Assembly (NCBI GenBank): GCA_016720595.1 | Contig: JADKKI010000016.1 | Span: 180,044-244,043, forward strand | Origin: Myxococcales bacterium | Lineage (GTDB): Bacteria; Myxococcota_A; Polyangia; Haliangiales; Haliangiaceae | Direction: 5' to 3' | Length of the DNA stretch: 64,000 nucleotides | Shown here: positions 27,088-35,559 of the stretch, piece after piece | Position numbering within the stretch: position 1 is the stretch's first letter | Layout of the letters: every line of letters begins with the position of its first letter | Notes under the pieces: model-generated | What the model saw: the letters and a program-made list of their open reading frames with translations, nothing else | Database searches by the model: none | Told to the model about the DNA's origin: nothing | Translations under genes and position numbers: made by a program

Positions 27088-28029
27088 ATGCGTAGCTCGG
27101 TTCTGCTCCTGTCCGCGTCCGTCGTCTCGTCGCTCGCGTCGCTCGTCGGGGCGTGTGCCACCGATTCCGGCGGCACGCCTCCTGCGGACCAGCCCGCGTT
27201 CTCCGTGGTCAGCGCCGATGTCACGATCGCGCCGGGCGAGGAGGTCACGAAGTGCTTCTACTTCCACACGCCGAACACCGAGATCCTCCACGTCCACAAG
27301 TGGGTCTCGGAGATGACGGACGGCAGCCACCACATGATCTACTTCCAGAGCCTCGGCGGCACGCAGCCGGCGGATGGCACGATCGATGACTGTGAAGGCG
27401 CCGGTCAGCCGCTCCCGGTCTATGGCGCGCAGACGCCGCACCACGAGGAGGACTTCCCCAAGGACGACGTGGGCGTGCAGCTCGCGCAGGTGGTGGTCCC
27501 GAACGTGGCCGGCTACTTCCAGATGCACTACGTCAACGCCGGCGATGCGCCGCTGGTCGCGCACGTCGAGCTCACCGCGTATGCCCTCGACGACAACACG
27601 GGGTTCACCCGCACCGATCTGTTCGGCACGTACAACGCCGATATCAACATCCCGGCGCACGCGACCAACTTCAAGGTCAGCGCCACCTGCGACGTCACGC
27701 AGGGCGCGAAGTTCTGGTCGATGTCCACGCACGCCCACAAGCAGGCCGTGACCACCGAGGTCCGCGATGGCTCGCAGATGCTGTTCCACAGCGCCGACTG
27801 GGAGCACCCGGGCGCCCAGCAGTGGTCGGCGCCGGAGTTCTACACGTTCGGCAGCAAGATCACGTGGGAGTGCACGTACGACAACATCGGCTCCAACGCG
27901 AACAACCCGATCGTCGATGGGCAGAGCGCACGCACCAACGAGATGTGCATGGCCACCGGCTACTACTTCCCGGCGGCCGGTCCTCGCGGCTGCGTGATGT
28001 CGGGCGGCCAGTGCCAGTGCGTGCTCTGA
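27088..28029 (+). CDS. copper type II monooxygenase-like (PHM-type) lipoprotein
   Basis: A 313-residue lipoprotein (Cys23 in LVGAC). All six copper ligands of peptidylglycine alpha-hydroxylating monooxygenase have counterparts: His81-His82 (GSHHMIYF), His147 (FQMHYVN), His215-x-His217 (MSTHAHK) and Met286 (TNEMCMATGYYF). The spacing is compressed but in order. Known enzymes use copper, O2 and ascorbate to hydroxylate C-H bonds; DBM and PHM are the eukaryotic examples. Sixteen of the final residues (AAGPRGCVMSGGQCQC) add cysteines that may form disulfides. The substrate is unknown. The OmpA-family gene begins inside its 3' end (13-bp overlap). Confidence 0.75.
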   Translation: MRSSVLLLSASVVSSLASLVGACATDSGGTPPADQPAFSVVSADVTIAPGEEVTKCFYFHTPNTEILHVHKWVSEMTDGSHHMIYFQSLGGTQPADGTIDDCEGAGQPLPVYGAQTPHHEEDFPKDDVGVQLAQVVVPNVAGYFQMHYVNAGDAPLVAHVELTAYALDDNTGFTRTDLFGTYNADINIPAHATNFKVSATCDVTQGAKFWSMSTHAHKQAVTTEVRDGSQMLFHSADWEHPGAQQWSAPEFYTFGSKITWECTYDNIGSNANNPIVDGQSARTNEMCMATGYYFPAAGPRGCVMSGGQCQCVL

Positions 28030-29078
28030 ACCTGGCGATCCTCGCCGCGCTCGTGTTCACGCTTCCGGTCCTCGCTGGAACCGCGAGCGCCCAGCCCGTC
28101 AGCTACCAGCTGAAGGGGGACGTCCCGCAGGGCGAGAAGCCGCAGCTCCGGGTCACCGCCGTGACGCCGGTGTCGGATCTCCGCGTGGAGCTCGAGCGCG
28201 ATGACGGCAAGCACTTCACGGTCAAGCACGCGGCGCTCGCCAAGGGCCAGGCGGTGACGCTCAACATCGGCGACGGTGCGGCCGGCAAGATGTCGTACAA
28301 GGGCACGATCTCCACGCAGGTCGCCGGCGACAAGCAGCGCTGGAGCGATGCCCTGTCGTTCGACACGCTGGTCCGGGCGCCGGTCAAGATCGGCTACGAC
28401 GCCGATCACCTCGATCTCGACAAGCACGTGCTCCAGTTCACGATGTCACGCCCCGCAGGCTCGGCGGAGATCGTCGTGATGGGCGAGGACGGCAAGGATC
28501 TCGGCAAGGGCACGGCGACCTACGCCAAGGAGGCGGCCGGCACCTGGCTCTCGATCTCGTGGACCCAGCCCGCCGACACCCGGCTGATGATGATCAAGCT
28601 CCGCGCGATCACCGCCGACGGGCTGGTGGCGAACGTCGAGCTGATCCCGTGGTCGGTCTCCGTGGATCACGAGGACGTCACGTTCGCGAGTGACAGCGCC
28701 AAGATCGAGACCACCGAGGAGGCCAAGCTCGACGCCAGCGTCGCGAAGATCGCGGAGATCGTGAAGCGCTCGGAGCGGTTCCTCAAGATGCGCCTCTACG
28801 TCGCCGGTCACACCGACACCGTCGGCGCGAGCGCCAAGAACCGCAAGCTCTCGCTCGATCGCGCACGAGCGATCTCCGCCTACTTCAAGAAGCACGGCCT
28901 CGCGCTGCCGATCGCGTTCGCTGGGTTCGGCGAGGACGTGCTCAAGGTCAAGACCGCCGATAACACCGACGAGCGCGCCAATCGCCGCGTCGACTACGTG
29001 CTCGGCCCCGAGGGCGCAGCACCTCCGTTCAAGGGGCCGTACCTGAAGGCCAAGGTCGCCTGGCAGACGGCCCGCTGA
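28017..29078 (+). CDS. exported OmpA-family peptidoglycan-binding protein
   Basis: A 353-residue protein. GTG 28017 is taken as start (28011 is also possible); it lies inside the preceding gene, whose stop is 28027-28029. The signal peptide is NLAILAALVFTLPVLAGTASA. A beta-rich domain of about 180 residues of unknown family comes next. The OmpA-C domain follows with VTFASDSAKIETTEEAKLD, AGHTDTVGASAKNRKLSLDR, ARAISAYFKKHG and ERANRRVDYVL. The Asp and Arg that hold diaminopimelate are in place. It probably ties an envelope component to the cell wall, perhaps with the copper protein upstream. Confidence 0.85.
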   Translation: MRALNLAILAALVFTLPVLAGTASAQPVSYQLKGDVPQGEKPQLRVTAVTPVSDLRVELERDDGKHFTVKHAALAKGQAVTLNIGDGAAGKMSYKGTISTQVAGDKQRWSDALSFDTLVRAPVKIGYDADHLDLDKHVLQFTMSRPAGSAEIVVMGEDGKDLGKGTATYAKEAAGTWLSISWTQPADTRLMMIKLRAITADGLVANVELIPWSVSVDHEDVTFASDSAKIETTEEAKLDASVAKIAEIVKRSERFLKMRLYVAGHTDTVGASAKNRKLSLDRARAISAYFKKHGLALPIAFAGFGEDVLKVKTADNTDERANRRVDYVLGPEGAAPPFKGPYLKAKVAWQTAR

Positions 29079-29204
29079 TCCGCGTGTCCCACCCGGCCGG
29101 CGGGGTGTAGCCGCGGCTTCACGCTCGCCACGAGGATCGGCGACAGCTCGGCCTCAGAACGGCCGTGCACGCGTGGTCTCGCCATTGCACCATCCTCCGT
29201 GCAC

Positions 29205-30168
29205 ATGCGGTTCGTCCTCGTCCTGGTGGCTGCGCTGGTGATCCCCAGCACCACGGCGGCCGCGGATTGCCAGGCTGTCGCGGAGCTCCACGAGCCGCGG
29301 CCTGGCCGGACCGACATCGATCTCGGCACCGGTGCCGGGGTCTCTCCGCGACCTCGCCCTCGCGAACGGCGCCCTGGTCTGGACCTCGGGCCGGGACGTG
29401 TGGTGGCTCGGCGATGGAGGGCGAGGGTGCCTCGCGAAGCTCGCGACGCTACCCTCGGGCCCCTCGGGTACCCGCAGCTCCGCGCGCGTGGCCGTGGCGG
29501 GGGATCAGCTCGTCGAGGTCACGCAGACCACGCGCGCCCTGTCCGAGGCGCCGCAGACCTTCCTCGTCCACGATGGCTTCCTCTACACGACGGTGTTTCG
29601 CGGCGACACGATCTACAAGGTCGAGCTCGCCACCGGCCGGCTCGGCACGTTCGCCAAGCTCCCCGCGCAGAGCGGGCGCTACGGCATCTCCCTCGCGCAG
29701 CATGGCGAGCTGCTGTTCGTGGCGAGCTATGGCCAGCGCTGGCTCGGCGAGCTCCCGTTCGCGACCGGCGCACTTCGCGTGATCGCGCGCGGGTTCGCCA
29801 CCGGGCCCACCGCCCTCGCCGTGGACGACGCACACGCCTACGTCTACTGCGAGAGCTCGCGCCGGTCCTCCGGCTCCCTCCAGAGCGTGGTGCTCGCCAC
29901 CGGCAAGGCCAGCGTGCTCGCCACCAACCTCATCAACAGCGACGGCGTCCTGCTCGACGACGCGTGGCTGTACCTGAGGACCCTCGCGCGCGGCGCGGTC
30001 CAGCTCGTGCGCGTGCGGGCGGATGGCTCGAGCGGTGTGGAGCTGGTCGAGAGCGGCTTACCCGCCGGCGCCCGCCCGGTGGCGGCCGATGCGGATGCGA
30101 TCTACCTCGATGCCCGCGGACAGATCGTCCGTCTCGACAAGCAGCAGCTCACCGCACGCGAGCGCTAG
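29205..30168 (+). CDS. exported beta-propeller protein, interrupted by a frameshift
   Basis: The signal peptide (MRFVLVLVAALVIPSTTAAA) and about 25 residues (ending DIDLGTGAG) are read in the frame of ATG 29205. The rest (SLRDLALANGALVWTSGRDV onward, about 275 residues) is read one frame over. Removing one G from the GGGG run at 29337-29340 joins them into a natural protein of about 320 residues. Propeller repeats such as FLVHDGFLYTTVFRGDTIYK and LAVDDAHAYVYCESS resemble NHL/DUF-type surface propellers also seen at 56262-57203. If the shift is real, the body could start at GTG 29332 without a signal and would be non-functional. The end overlaps the convergent USP gene. Confidence 0.65.
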
Positions 30169-30638
30169 GTCGGCGGGGGAGAGTCCGGGTGGCGGATCGT
30201 GAGCACGGGGACGGGGCTGATCCTCACCAGCCGCTCGGCGACGCTGCCCGCGATCAGCCGGCGGAGCCCCGTCCGGCCGTGCGTGCCCATCACGATCACG
30301 TCCACCGGATGGTCGGCGGCATATCCGCGGATCTCCTCGACGGGCACGCCGCTGCGCACGACGACCTCCACCGCGAACCCGTCCGCCTCGAGTCGCGCCG
30401 CACGCTCGCGAAGCTCGGTCTCGGCGGTCTCCGTGTAGTAGCGCAACACGCTGACCGGCGTGCTGGTGCCCGGCCTTGCCATCAGTGTGGTCTCGTGACC
30501 GAAGTGCGGCAACAGCTCGACGATGTGGAGCAGCACCAGCCGTGCGCCGTGGACCTTCGCCTCCAGGCACGCGATCTTGGTGGCGTGCTCCGCGGACTCG
30601 GAGAAGTCGTACGGCACGAGGATGACCTTCCACACCAT
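30165..30638 (-). CDS. universal stress protein (UspA family)
   Basis: A 157-residue single-domain USP. It opens with VWKVILVPYDFSESAEHAT and closes with VDVIVMGTHGRTGLRRLIAG, then SVAERLVRISPVPVLTIR. The G-x2-G-x9-G-S/T ATP-binding motif is present (GTHGRTGLRRLIAGS). Such proteins bind ATP and respond to stress or dormancy. A CBS-domain protein gene lies immediately upstream on the same strand (95 bp away). The two could be co-regulated. It overlaps the propeller gene's stop by 4 bp. Confidence 0.9.
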   Translation of the reverse strand: MVWKVILVPYDFSESAEHATKIACLEAKVHGARLVLLHIVELLPHFGHETTLMARPGTSTPVSVLRYYTETAETELRERAARLEADGFAVEVVVRSGVPVEEIRGYAADHPVDVIVMGTHGRTGLRRLIAGSVAERLVRISPVPVLTIRHPDSPPPT

Positions 30639-30733
30639 GCGCGCAGCATGCATCGTTGCCGAAGCGTTCGGCAATGTCCTGGTGCGATGCTCGATCGATG
30701 CGCAACGCTTGCGCGAAATCGCGCGGGTTTGGT

Positions 30734-31426
30734 TCAGCTCGTCGAGACTGCGGCCATCCCGAGCCGCACCACGCTGCGCACCGGGTGACCTGCTGCCCAC
30801 GCCTGATCGACCAGCTCGTCGACGCGACCGCCCCCGAGCCGCGCCACCACCGTCAACCCCTCGGGGCCATCGAGCACGAGCAAGCTGAGCACGCGCATCG
30901 CGAGCTTCGGCGCGCGCTCTGCCAGGAACCGCACGACCTGGTTGGTGTCGCGCGTGCCGATCGTGATCCGTGCACCGGGGCCCTCGACCGAGACACTGGA
31001 GATCAGCGCGCGCATCACATCGGACTCGGTCAGCACGCCGATCAACCGTCGCCCATCCTCGGCGACCAGCACCGCGCCGATCTTCCGCTCGACCATCAAT
31101 TGCGCGGCATCCTCGAGAGGCAACGTCGCCTCCACCGTCACCAGGCGCGTGCTCATCACGCCGGCCACCGGCGCACACATCGAGAGGTCATCGCGGGCGA
31201 CCGCCGACAGGGGATCGAGCCCCGTGGCGGCGGCACGCAGGAGATCGGACTTCGTGATCACGCCGACCAGCTGCCCGTGGTCGAGCACGGGCAGGTGGCG
31301 GATCCGGTGGGTCCCCATGAGCTGGCCGGCCTCTCCGATGGTCGTCTCCGGGGAGACGACGAACGGGTGCTTGGTCATCCAGGTGTCGACGATCACGACT
31401 TCCCCCGGATCATTCGGCCGGATCAT
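30734..31426 (-). CDS. tandem CBS-domain protein
   Basis: A 230-residue protein from ATG 31424-31426. Two CBS motifs: TWMTKHPFVVSPETTIGEAG to RIRHLPVLDHGQLVGVITKS, and GVMSTRLVTVEATLPLEDAA to GAVLVAEDGRRLIGVLTESD. The CBS pair binds adenine nucleotides in a Bateman module. The C-terminal 70 residues (ITIGTRDTNQVVRFLAERAP, MRVLSLLVLDGPEGLTVVAR) resemble an ACT-like ligand-binding fold. It probably acts as an energy-status sensor. The neighbour on the same strand is a USP. Confidence 0.87.
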   Translation of the reverse strand: MIRPNDPGEVVIVDTWMTKHPFVVSPETTIGEAGQLMGTHRIRHLPVLDHGQLVGVITKSDLLRAAATGLDPLSAVARDDLSMCAPVAGVMSTRLVTVEATLPLEDAAQLMVERKIGAVLVAEDGRRLIGVLTESDVMRALISSVSVEGPGARITIGTRDTNQVVRFLAERAPKLAMRVLSLLVLDGPEGLTVVARLGGGRVDELVDQAWAAGHPVRSVVRLGMAAVSTS

Positions 31427-31573
31427 CGGCACATCGAGTGCGGCTCGCTCGGCTAGCCGGCTCCTCGAGTAGCCACCGCGATCGGCTCGCGTGTAACCCC
31501 GCGAGATGATGGCCAGCTCGGTGACGCCCCCGTCGCAGCCGCGGGCCTGCGAGTTGCTTTGCCGCACAGCGCC

Positions 31574-32800
31574 ATGCGCGCACGTTCTGTCTCGGTCGTT
31601 TTCGGTCTCGGCCTGTTCGCCACGTCGATCCCCGCTTGCGTCTCGGAGGACAAGGATCCCGAGGAAGAGGCGCCGCCCGATGGCAGCAAGGACGATTCGT
31701 TCGCGAAGCCGATCGACCACGGGACCATCGCGTTCGGAACCCCTGCCGCTTCGGCCCTCACGGCGGCGGAGCACTTCCACGCGTGGACGTTCGAGTTGAC
31801 CGGCGATGCCAAGGTCGATCTCGCGACGAGCTACGCCGTACTCGGGCAGCGCAAGACCGACACGGTGCTCTACCTCTACAAGGCGAGCGCCACCGGCTGG
31901 GGCTCGTACATGCTTCGCAACGACGACTCCGGCAGCTCCGTGTACTCGAAGCTGTCGCGCACGCTCGGCGCGGGTCGCTATCGCGCGCTGGTCAAGGGCC
32001 ACCTCGCCTCCACCACCGGCAAGTTCAAGCTCACCGTGGGCTGCACGGGCGATGGCTGCGCGCCGCCGCCGAGCTGCCTGTTCGGCTCGACCTATGGTGA
32101 CATCTCGACGAGCCCGGTCCTCCACATCGACTTCACGCAGACGATCACCGCCGCGACTCTGGCGACCTACAACGACGAGCAGAAGCGCCGTCTCGTGGTG
32201 GCCGTGCAGCAATCGGCGCACACCGATGTGATGACGCCCGAGGAGGCCGTGGCGGCCGTCGACCAGGGCGAGGTCAACCTCAACTACGTCAGCGAGCCCA
32301 CGAGCCGCCGGCAGTTCGCTGCGTACGAGTACGGCGCTGGCGACAACTCCTACGGCGCGATCTTCGACAACGCCAGCGGCGCGCTCGTGACCTCGATCCA
32401 CGATGGCGATCTCGAGGGCTGCACCGTGCACCGCGAGACCTGCGAGCTCCCCGAGGACTTCCAGGCGATGAAGTCGGATCCGGCGTTCACGCACGGCGCG
32501 AATCGGGTGATCACCGCCGCGAGCCAGCTGTCGAGCACGGAGCGCGCGCAGGCCGACCTCACCCTGAAGCGGATCTACGGACCGGCCACGACGGTCGAGC
32601 AGGGCCTCGCCCTCGCCGATCAGGATCGGATCAACGTGCAGACCTATCGCCACACGGCCTCCGGGCGCGACCTCACCGTGATCGAGCTCGGCGCCGGTGA
32701 CACCTCGGTGGGTGCGATCTTCTACGGCACCACGACACAGCAGGCAGGGCTGATCGAGGACCTGTTCATCACCGGCTGCACGCTGTTCGCGCCGCGATGA
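31574..32800 (+). CDS. lipoprotein with a PPC-like domain and a duplicated C-terminal module
   Basis: A 408-residue lipoprotein starting MRARSVSVVFGLGLFA with a lipobox at SIPAC. Residues 40-150 (HAWTFELTGDAKVDLATSYA, TDTVLYLYKASATGWGSYML, GAGRYRALVKGHLASTTGKF) are those of a bacterial pre-peptidase C-terminal (PPC)-like beta domain. Two related modules of about 90 residues follow, marked by EYGAGDNSYGAIFDNASGAL ... GDLEGC and ELGAGDTSVGAIFYGTTTQQ ... ITGC. Each ends in a cysteine. PPC domains bind ligands or assist secretion. The function is unknown. Confidence 0.75.
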   Translation: MRARSVSVVFGLGLFATSIPACVSEDKDPEEEAPPDGSKDDSFAKPIDHGTIAFGTPAASALTAAEHFHAWTFELTGDAKVDLATSYAVLGQRKTDTVLYLYKASATGWGSYMLRNDDSGSSVYSKLSRTLGAGRYRALVKGHLASTTGKFKLTVGCTGDGCAPPPSCLFGSTYGDISTSPVLHIDFTQTITAATLATYNDEQKRRLVVAVQQSAHTDVMTPEEAVAAVDQGEVNLNYVSEPTSRRQFAAYEYGAGDNSYGAIFDNASGALVTSIHDGDLEGCTVHRETCELPEDFQAMKSDPAFTHGANRVITAASQLSSTERAQADLTLKRIYGPATTVEQGLALADQDRINVQTYRHTASGRDLTVIELGAGDTSVGAIFYGTTTQQAGLIEDLFITGCTLFAPR

Positions 32801-32885
32801 CGCCCAAGGAGGTGCACACCTCCGGGGTCTCGTGCACCAACGAGCGCGTCGAGATCCGTGTGACCTGTCGCGCGTTGGTGTGGTC

Positions 32886-33323
32886 ATGCGTCCCGTCGCG
32901 ATCACCACCGCCCTCGTTCTCTCGCTCCTGACCGCAGGCCGCGGCGTGACCCGCGCCGACACGCCGGCCCCCGCGTGTCGTCATCGCCAGATGTCGACGC
33001 CCGGGTACACGCTCCCTCCTTCACGCTTCGATCCGCCGACCGCGCTGAGCGAGGCGGAGCGATCCGCCCTCGATGGGGCGTGGGTCTCGTGCGACGGCGC
33101 GCAGTTCGTCCGCGGCGGGACGTGTGCGGGCGCCGTGCGCGAGCGCTGGGACGTCGATGGTGGGCTGTGCGAGCGCAGCCTCGGCGCACGTGGGCGCCGG
33201 GAGCTCGCGTTCTGTCATGCGACTCGCGTCGGGCCCGGGCTCGTCGATCTCTCGCTCGTGCCCGAGGATGGCGGCGCGGTGGTGCACCTCACGGGCACCG
33301 CGCGGCGGCTCGTTCGCCGCTGA
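32886..33323 (+). CDS. small exported protein of unknown function
   Basis: A 145-residue protein. ATG at 32886 gives a signal peptide (ITTALVLSLLTAGRGVTRAD). Mature residues carry five to six cysteines (PACRHRQM, WVSCDGAQ, GGTCAGAV, GLCERS, FCHATR), suggestive of disulfide bonding. The end is a beta-rich sequence (VDLSLVPEDGGAVVHLTG). No family is recognised. It ends 7 bp before the convergent lipoprotein gene. Confidence 0.6.
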   Translation: MRPVAITTALVLSLLTAGRGVTRADTPAPACRHRQMSTPGYTLPPSRFDPPTALSEAERSALDGAWVSCDGAQFVRGGTCAGAVRERWDVDGGLCERSLGARGRRELAFCHATRVGPGLVDLSLVPEDGGAVVHLTGTARRLVRR

Positions 33324-33330
33324 CTCAGAC

Positions 33331-34644
33331 CTAGGGACCGCGAACCTCGAGCGTGATCCGCACCTGCCCGGTGAGCGGCGGGCCCGCGGGGCAGGGCGTG
33401 CGGATGGTCTTGAGCTTCTTCGTCACGCAGGCCCGCTCGTCGGGGTGGAGCATGCCCTTGAGGTCGCCGATCGTGACCTTGGTGACGCTGCCGGTCTGGT
33501 CGAACTCGAGCGTGGCGTTGACCTCATCCGCGGCGGTCTCGGTGGTCCGGCCGACGAAGCACGGGGCGATCGAATCGGACTCGCGCAGGATCCACGGCGC
33601 GGTGCCCCGCGGACGGTACTCGTTCCCACCGATCAGCGACGCGGAGATCCGCTTGCCGTTCTTGGTGGTCTCGTCGCCAGCGCGCGGCTGCCCGGGGTAC
33701 TGCACGTAGCTGCGCTTGGCCGTGGGGTGCTCGAGCTTGATCGCTGCCGCACACGCGCAGGCGTTGATCCGGGCGTCGTACTCGGCGACGTAGTTCGGCG
33801 CACCGGCGGTCTCGCAGGTGGTCGCGCCGTTGTCGGCGCGGTCGAGCATCAGCACGACCGCGCGATCCATCGCGCCGCACGCGAGCACTTCGGTGGCGGC
33901 GCGGCCCGCGACGATCGCTGCATCGTCGAAGTACCAGTCGGTGGCCTTGGCGGCGCGCGGGACGCCGGCCACGCGGACCGGGTTGTTGAGGTGCCCGTAG
34001 CGCTCGTGGCCGCCGTTGTCGATCACGGTGGGCAGCCGCCGCACCAGCTCCTGCTCCCATGGCTGGGCAGGATCGAACGGCGCCGAATAGAACTCGGTGC
34101 CGAGGGCGAACAGCTTGATCTCGAGCTGGATCGTGCAGCTGTCCTCGCAGTCGACGCGCGCGAGGATCGAGCCTTCGGCGCCGGTCGGGACGATCCACCG
34201 CTCGATCGCGTAGGCCCGCTCGAGCGCAGGCCCGCAGGTCTTGCCCGTGGTCGGATCGAGCCCGGCGGCGGCCTTGCGGAGCGTTGCCTCGACGACGTCC
34301 GGTGGGAGGATGATCAACCCCGAGGCGGTGGCCCACTCGGCGATCCGGCTCTGCGCGCGCAACCGCTCGCTCGCGGAGAGCCGGAGCGAGGTGAAGTCCT
34401 CGATGATCAGGGGCCGCTTTCCGACGGCGGCGATCAGCTCCGGCGTCAGGCCCGAGCTCGCCCTCGCGACCGGCGTGACCGTGGTCGTGGTCGTGGTCGT
34501 ACCCGCATCGCTCGGCGGCGGATCTCCGGACAGCGTCGGAAGATCGCGTGGGACGGCGGGCTTCGATCCGCAGGCGGCCACGAGGCCGCACGCGAGCAAC
34601 ACCGAAACAAAAACTCGGGGAGCTCGGGGAGCGCGGGGCCGCAT
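33331..34644 (-). CDS. large lipoprotein coupled to the FHA-GGDEF gene
   Basis: A 437-residue lipoprotein (MRPRAPRAPRVFVSVLL ... GLVAAC). Its ATG shares a base with the TGA of the diguanylate cyclase gene (TGATG, 34642-34646), so its translation follows that gene. The region after the Thr-rich linker (RPLIIEDFTSLRLSASERL, GLIILPPDVVEATLRKA) resembles the surface protein module that detects or sums values. A sequence pair VDCEDSCTIQ and NACACAAAIK gives conserved-looking cysteines. The last 60 residues (NATLEFDQTGSVTKVTIGDL, LKTIRTPCP) resemble a diverged AgmX/TonB-C domain. An envelope output for c-di-GMP signalling is inference. Confidence 0.7.
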   Translation of the reverse strand: MRPRAPRAPRVFVSVLLACGLVAACGSKPAVPRDLPTLSGDPPPSDAGTTTTTTTVTPVARASSGLTPELIAAVGKRPLIIEDFTSLRLSASERLRAQSRIAEWATASGLIILPPDVVEATLRKAAAGLDPTTGKTCGPALERAYAIERWIVPTGAEGSILARVDCEDSCTIQLEIKLFALGTEFYSAPFDPAQPWEQELVRRLPTVIDNGGHERYGHLNNPVRVAGVPRAAKATDWYFDDAAIVAGRAATEVLACGAMDRAVVLMLDRADNGATTCETAGAPNYVAEYDARINACACAAAIKLEHPTAKRSYVQYPGQPRAGDETTKNGKRISASLIGGNEYRPRGTAPWILRESDSIAPCFVGRTTETAADEVNATLEFDQTGSVTKVTIGDLKGMLHPDERACVTKKLKTIRTPCPAGPPLTGQVRITLEVRGP

Positions 34645-35540
34645 CAGCCGACGGTGCGGTTGCGGCCCGAGCGCTTGGCCTCGTACAGGTTCGCGTCCGC
34701 GCGCCCGATCAGCTCCGTGGCGGTGCCGGGCTGCGCGTGATCCACGAGCGCGAGTCCGAGGCTGATCGTGCAGGGGATCTTGATCGCGTCGTAGGTGAAC
34801 GGCTCGCCCTCGACCAGCGTCCGGAGCCCCTCTGCGCACAGCATCGCGCCGTCGTGCGCGGTGGCGGGGAGCACCACGGCGAACTCCTCACCACCGTAGC
34901 GCGCGAGCAGATCGGTGGTGCGAATGCGCGGCTTCAAGCGGCGGCACAGCTCCTTGAGCGCCGCATCACCGGCGAGGTGACCGTGCGTGTCGTTGATCTT
35001 CTTGAAGTGATCGATGTCGACCATCAGCAGGGCGAGCTGCGTGTTCTGCCGCACCGCCACCGCGAGCTCGCGCTCGAGGAAATCGAGGAAGTAGCGCTTG
35101 TTATGGACGTTGGTGAGACCGTCCATGATCGACATCCGATAGATCTCTTCGTGATACGCGGCTTCGATGTTGTCGCCCGAGAGGAACTTGCAGATCGCGA
35201 CGCCGCACCGGATCAGATCACCGTCGTTGAGGAGCTGCCGGGTCGCCTTGAGGTCGTTGACGTGCGTGCCGTTGGTGGAGCCGAGGTCCTCGATCCACCA
35301 GCCGTAGGTGTCGCGATAGATCCGCGCGTGGCGACGGGACAGCCCCTCGCCCTCGAGCGGGATGTCGAGATCCTCGAGCCGCCCGACGAAGTGCTCCGAC
35401 TTGTTGAGTGCGAACCTGCGGCCCATCCCGGAGCCCGTGGGATAGATCGCCACGAGGACGGCATCGGCATTACCAGCCCCGGTCTTCCTGGGGAGGACCG
35501 GAGCCTGGAGGAACGCGGTTTTTTCCTTCTCGTTGGACAT
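34644..35540 (-). CDS. FHA-domain diguanylate cyclase (GGDEF)
   Basis: A 298-residue cytoplasmic protein. The FHA domain spans about 28-115 with FVGR (51-54), LSRRHARI (67-74) and LGSTNGTHV (86-94), the phosphothreonine-binding loops. The GGDEF domain follows, with MSIMDGLTNVHNKRYF, VDIDHFKKINDTHGHLAGD and the active site GGEEF (216-220). An RTTD at 207-210, five residues before GGEEF, is the product-inhibition I-site. It should make c-di-GMP from GTP in response to a phosphorylated partner, perhaps a substrate of the kinases in this window. Coupled to the downstream lipoprotein gene. Confidence 0.93.
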   Translation of the reverse strand: MSNEKEKTAFLQAPVLPRKTGAGNADAVLVAIYPTGSGMGRRFALNKSEHFVGRLEDLDIPLEGEGLSRRHARIYRDTYGWWIEDLGSTNGTHVNDLKATRQLLNDGDLIRCGVAICKFLSGDNIEAAYHEEIYRMSIMDGLTNVHNKRYFLDFLERELAVAVRQNTQLALLMVDIDHFKKINDTHGHLAGDAALKELCRRLKPRIRTTDLLARYGGEEFAVVLPATAHDGAMLCAEGLRTLVEGEPFTYDAIKIPCTISLGLALVDHAQPGTATELIGRADANLYEAKRSGRNRTVG

Positions 35541-35559
35541 GCTCGGGGACTGCCTGACG

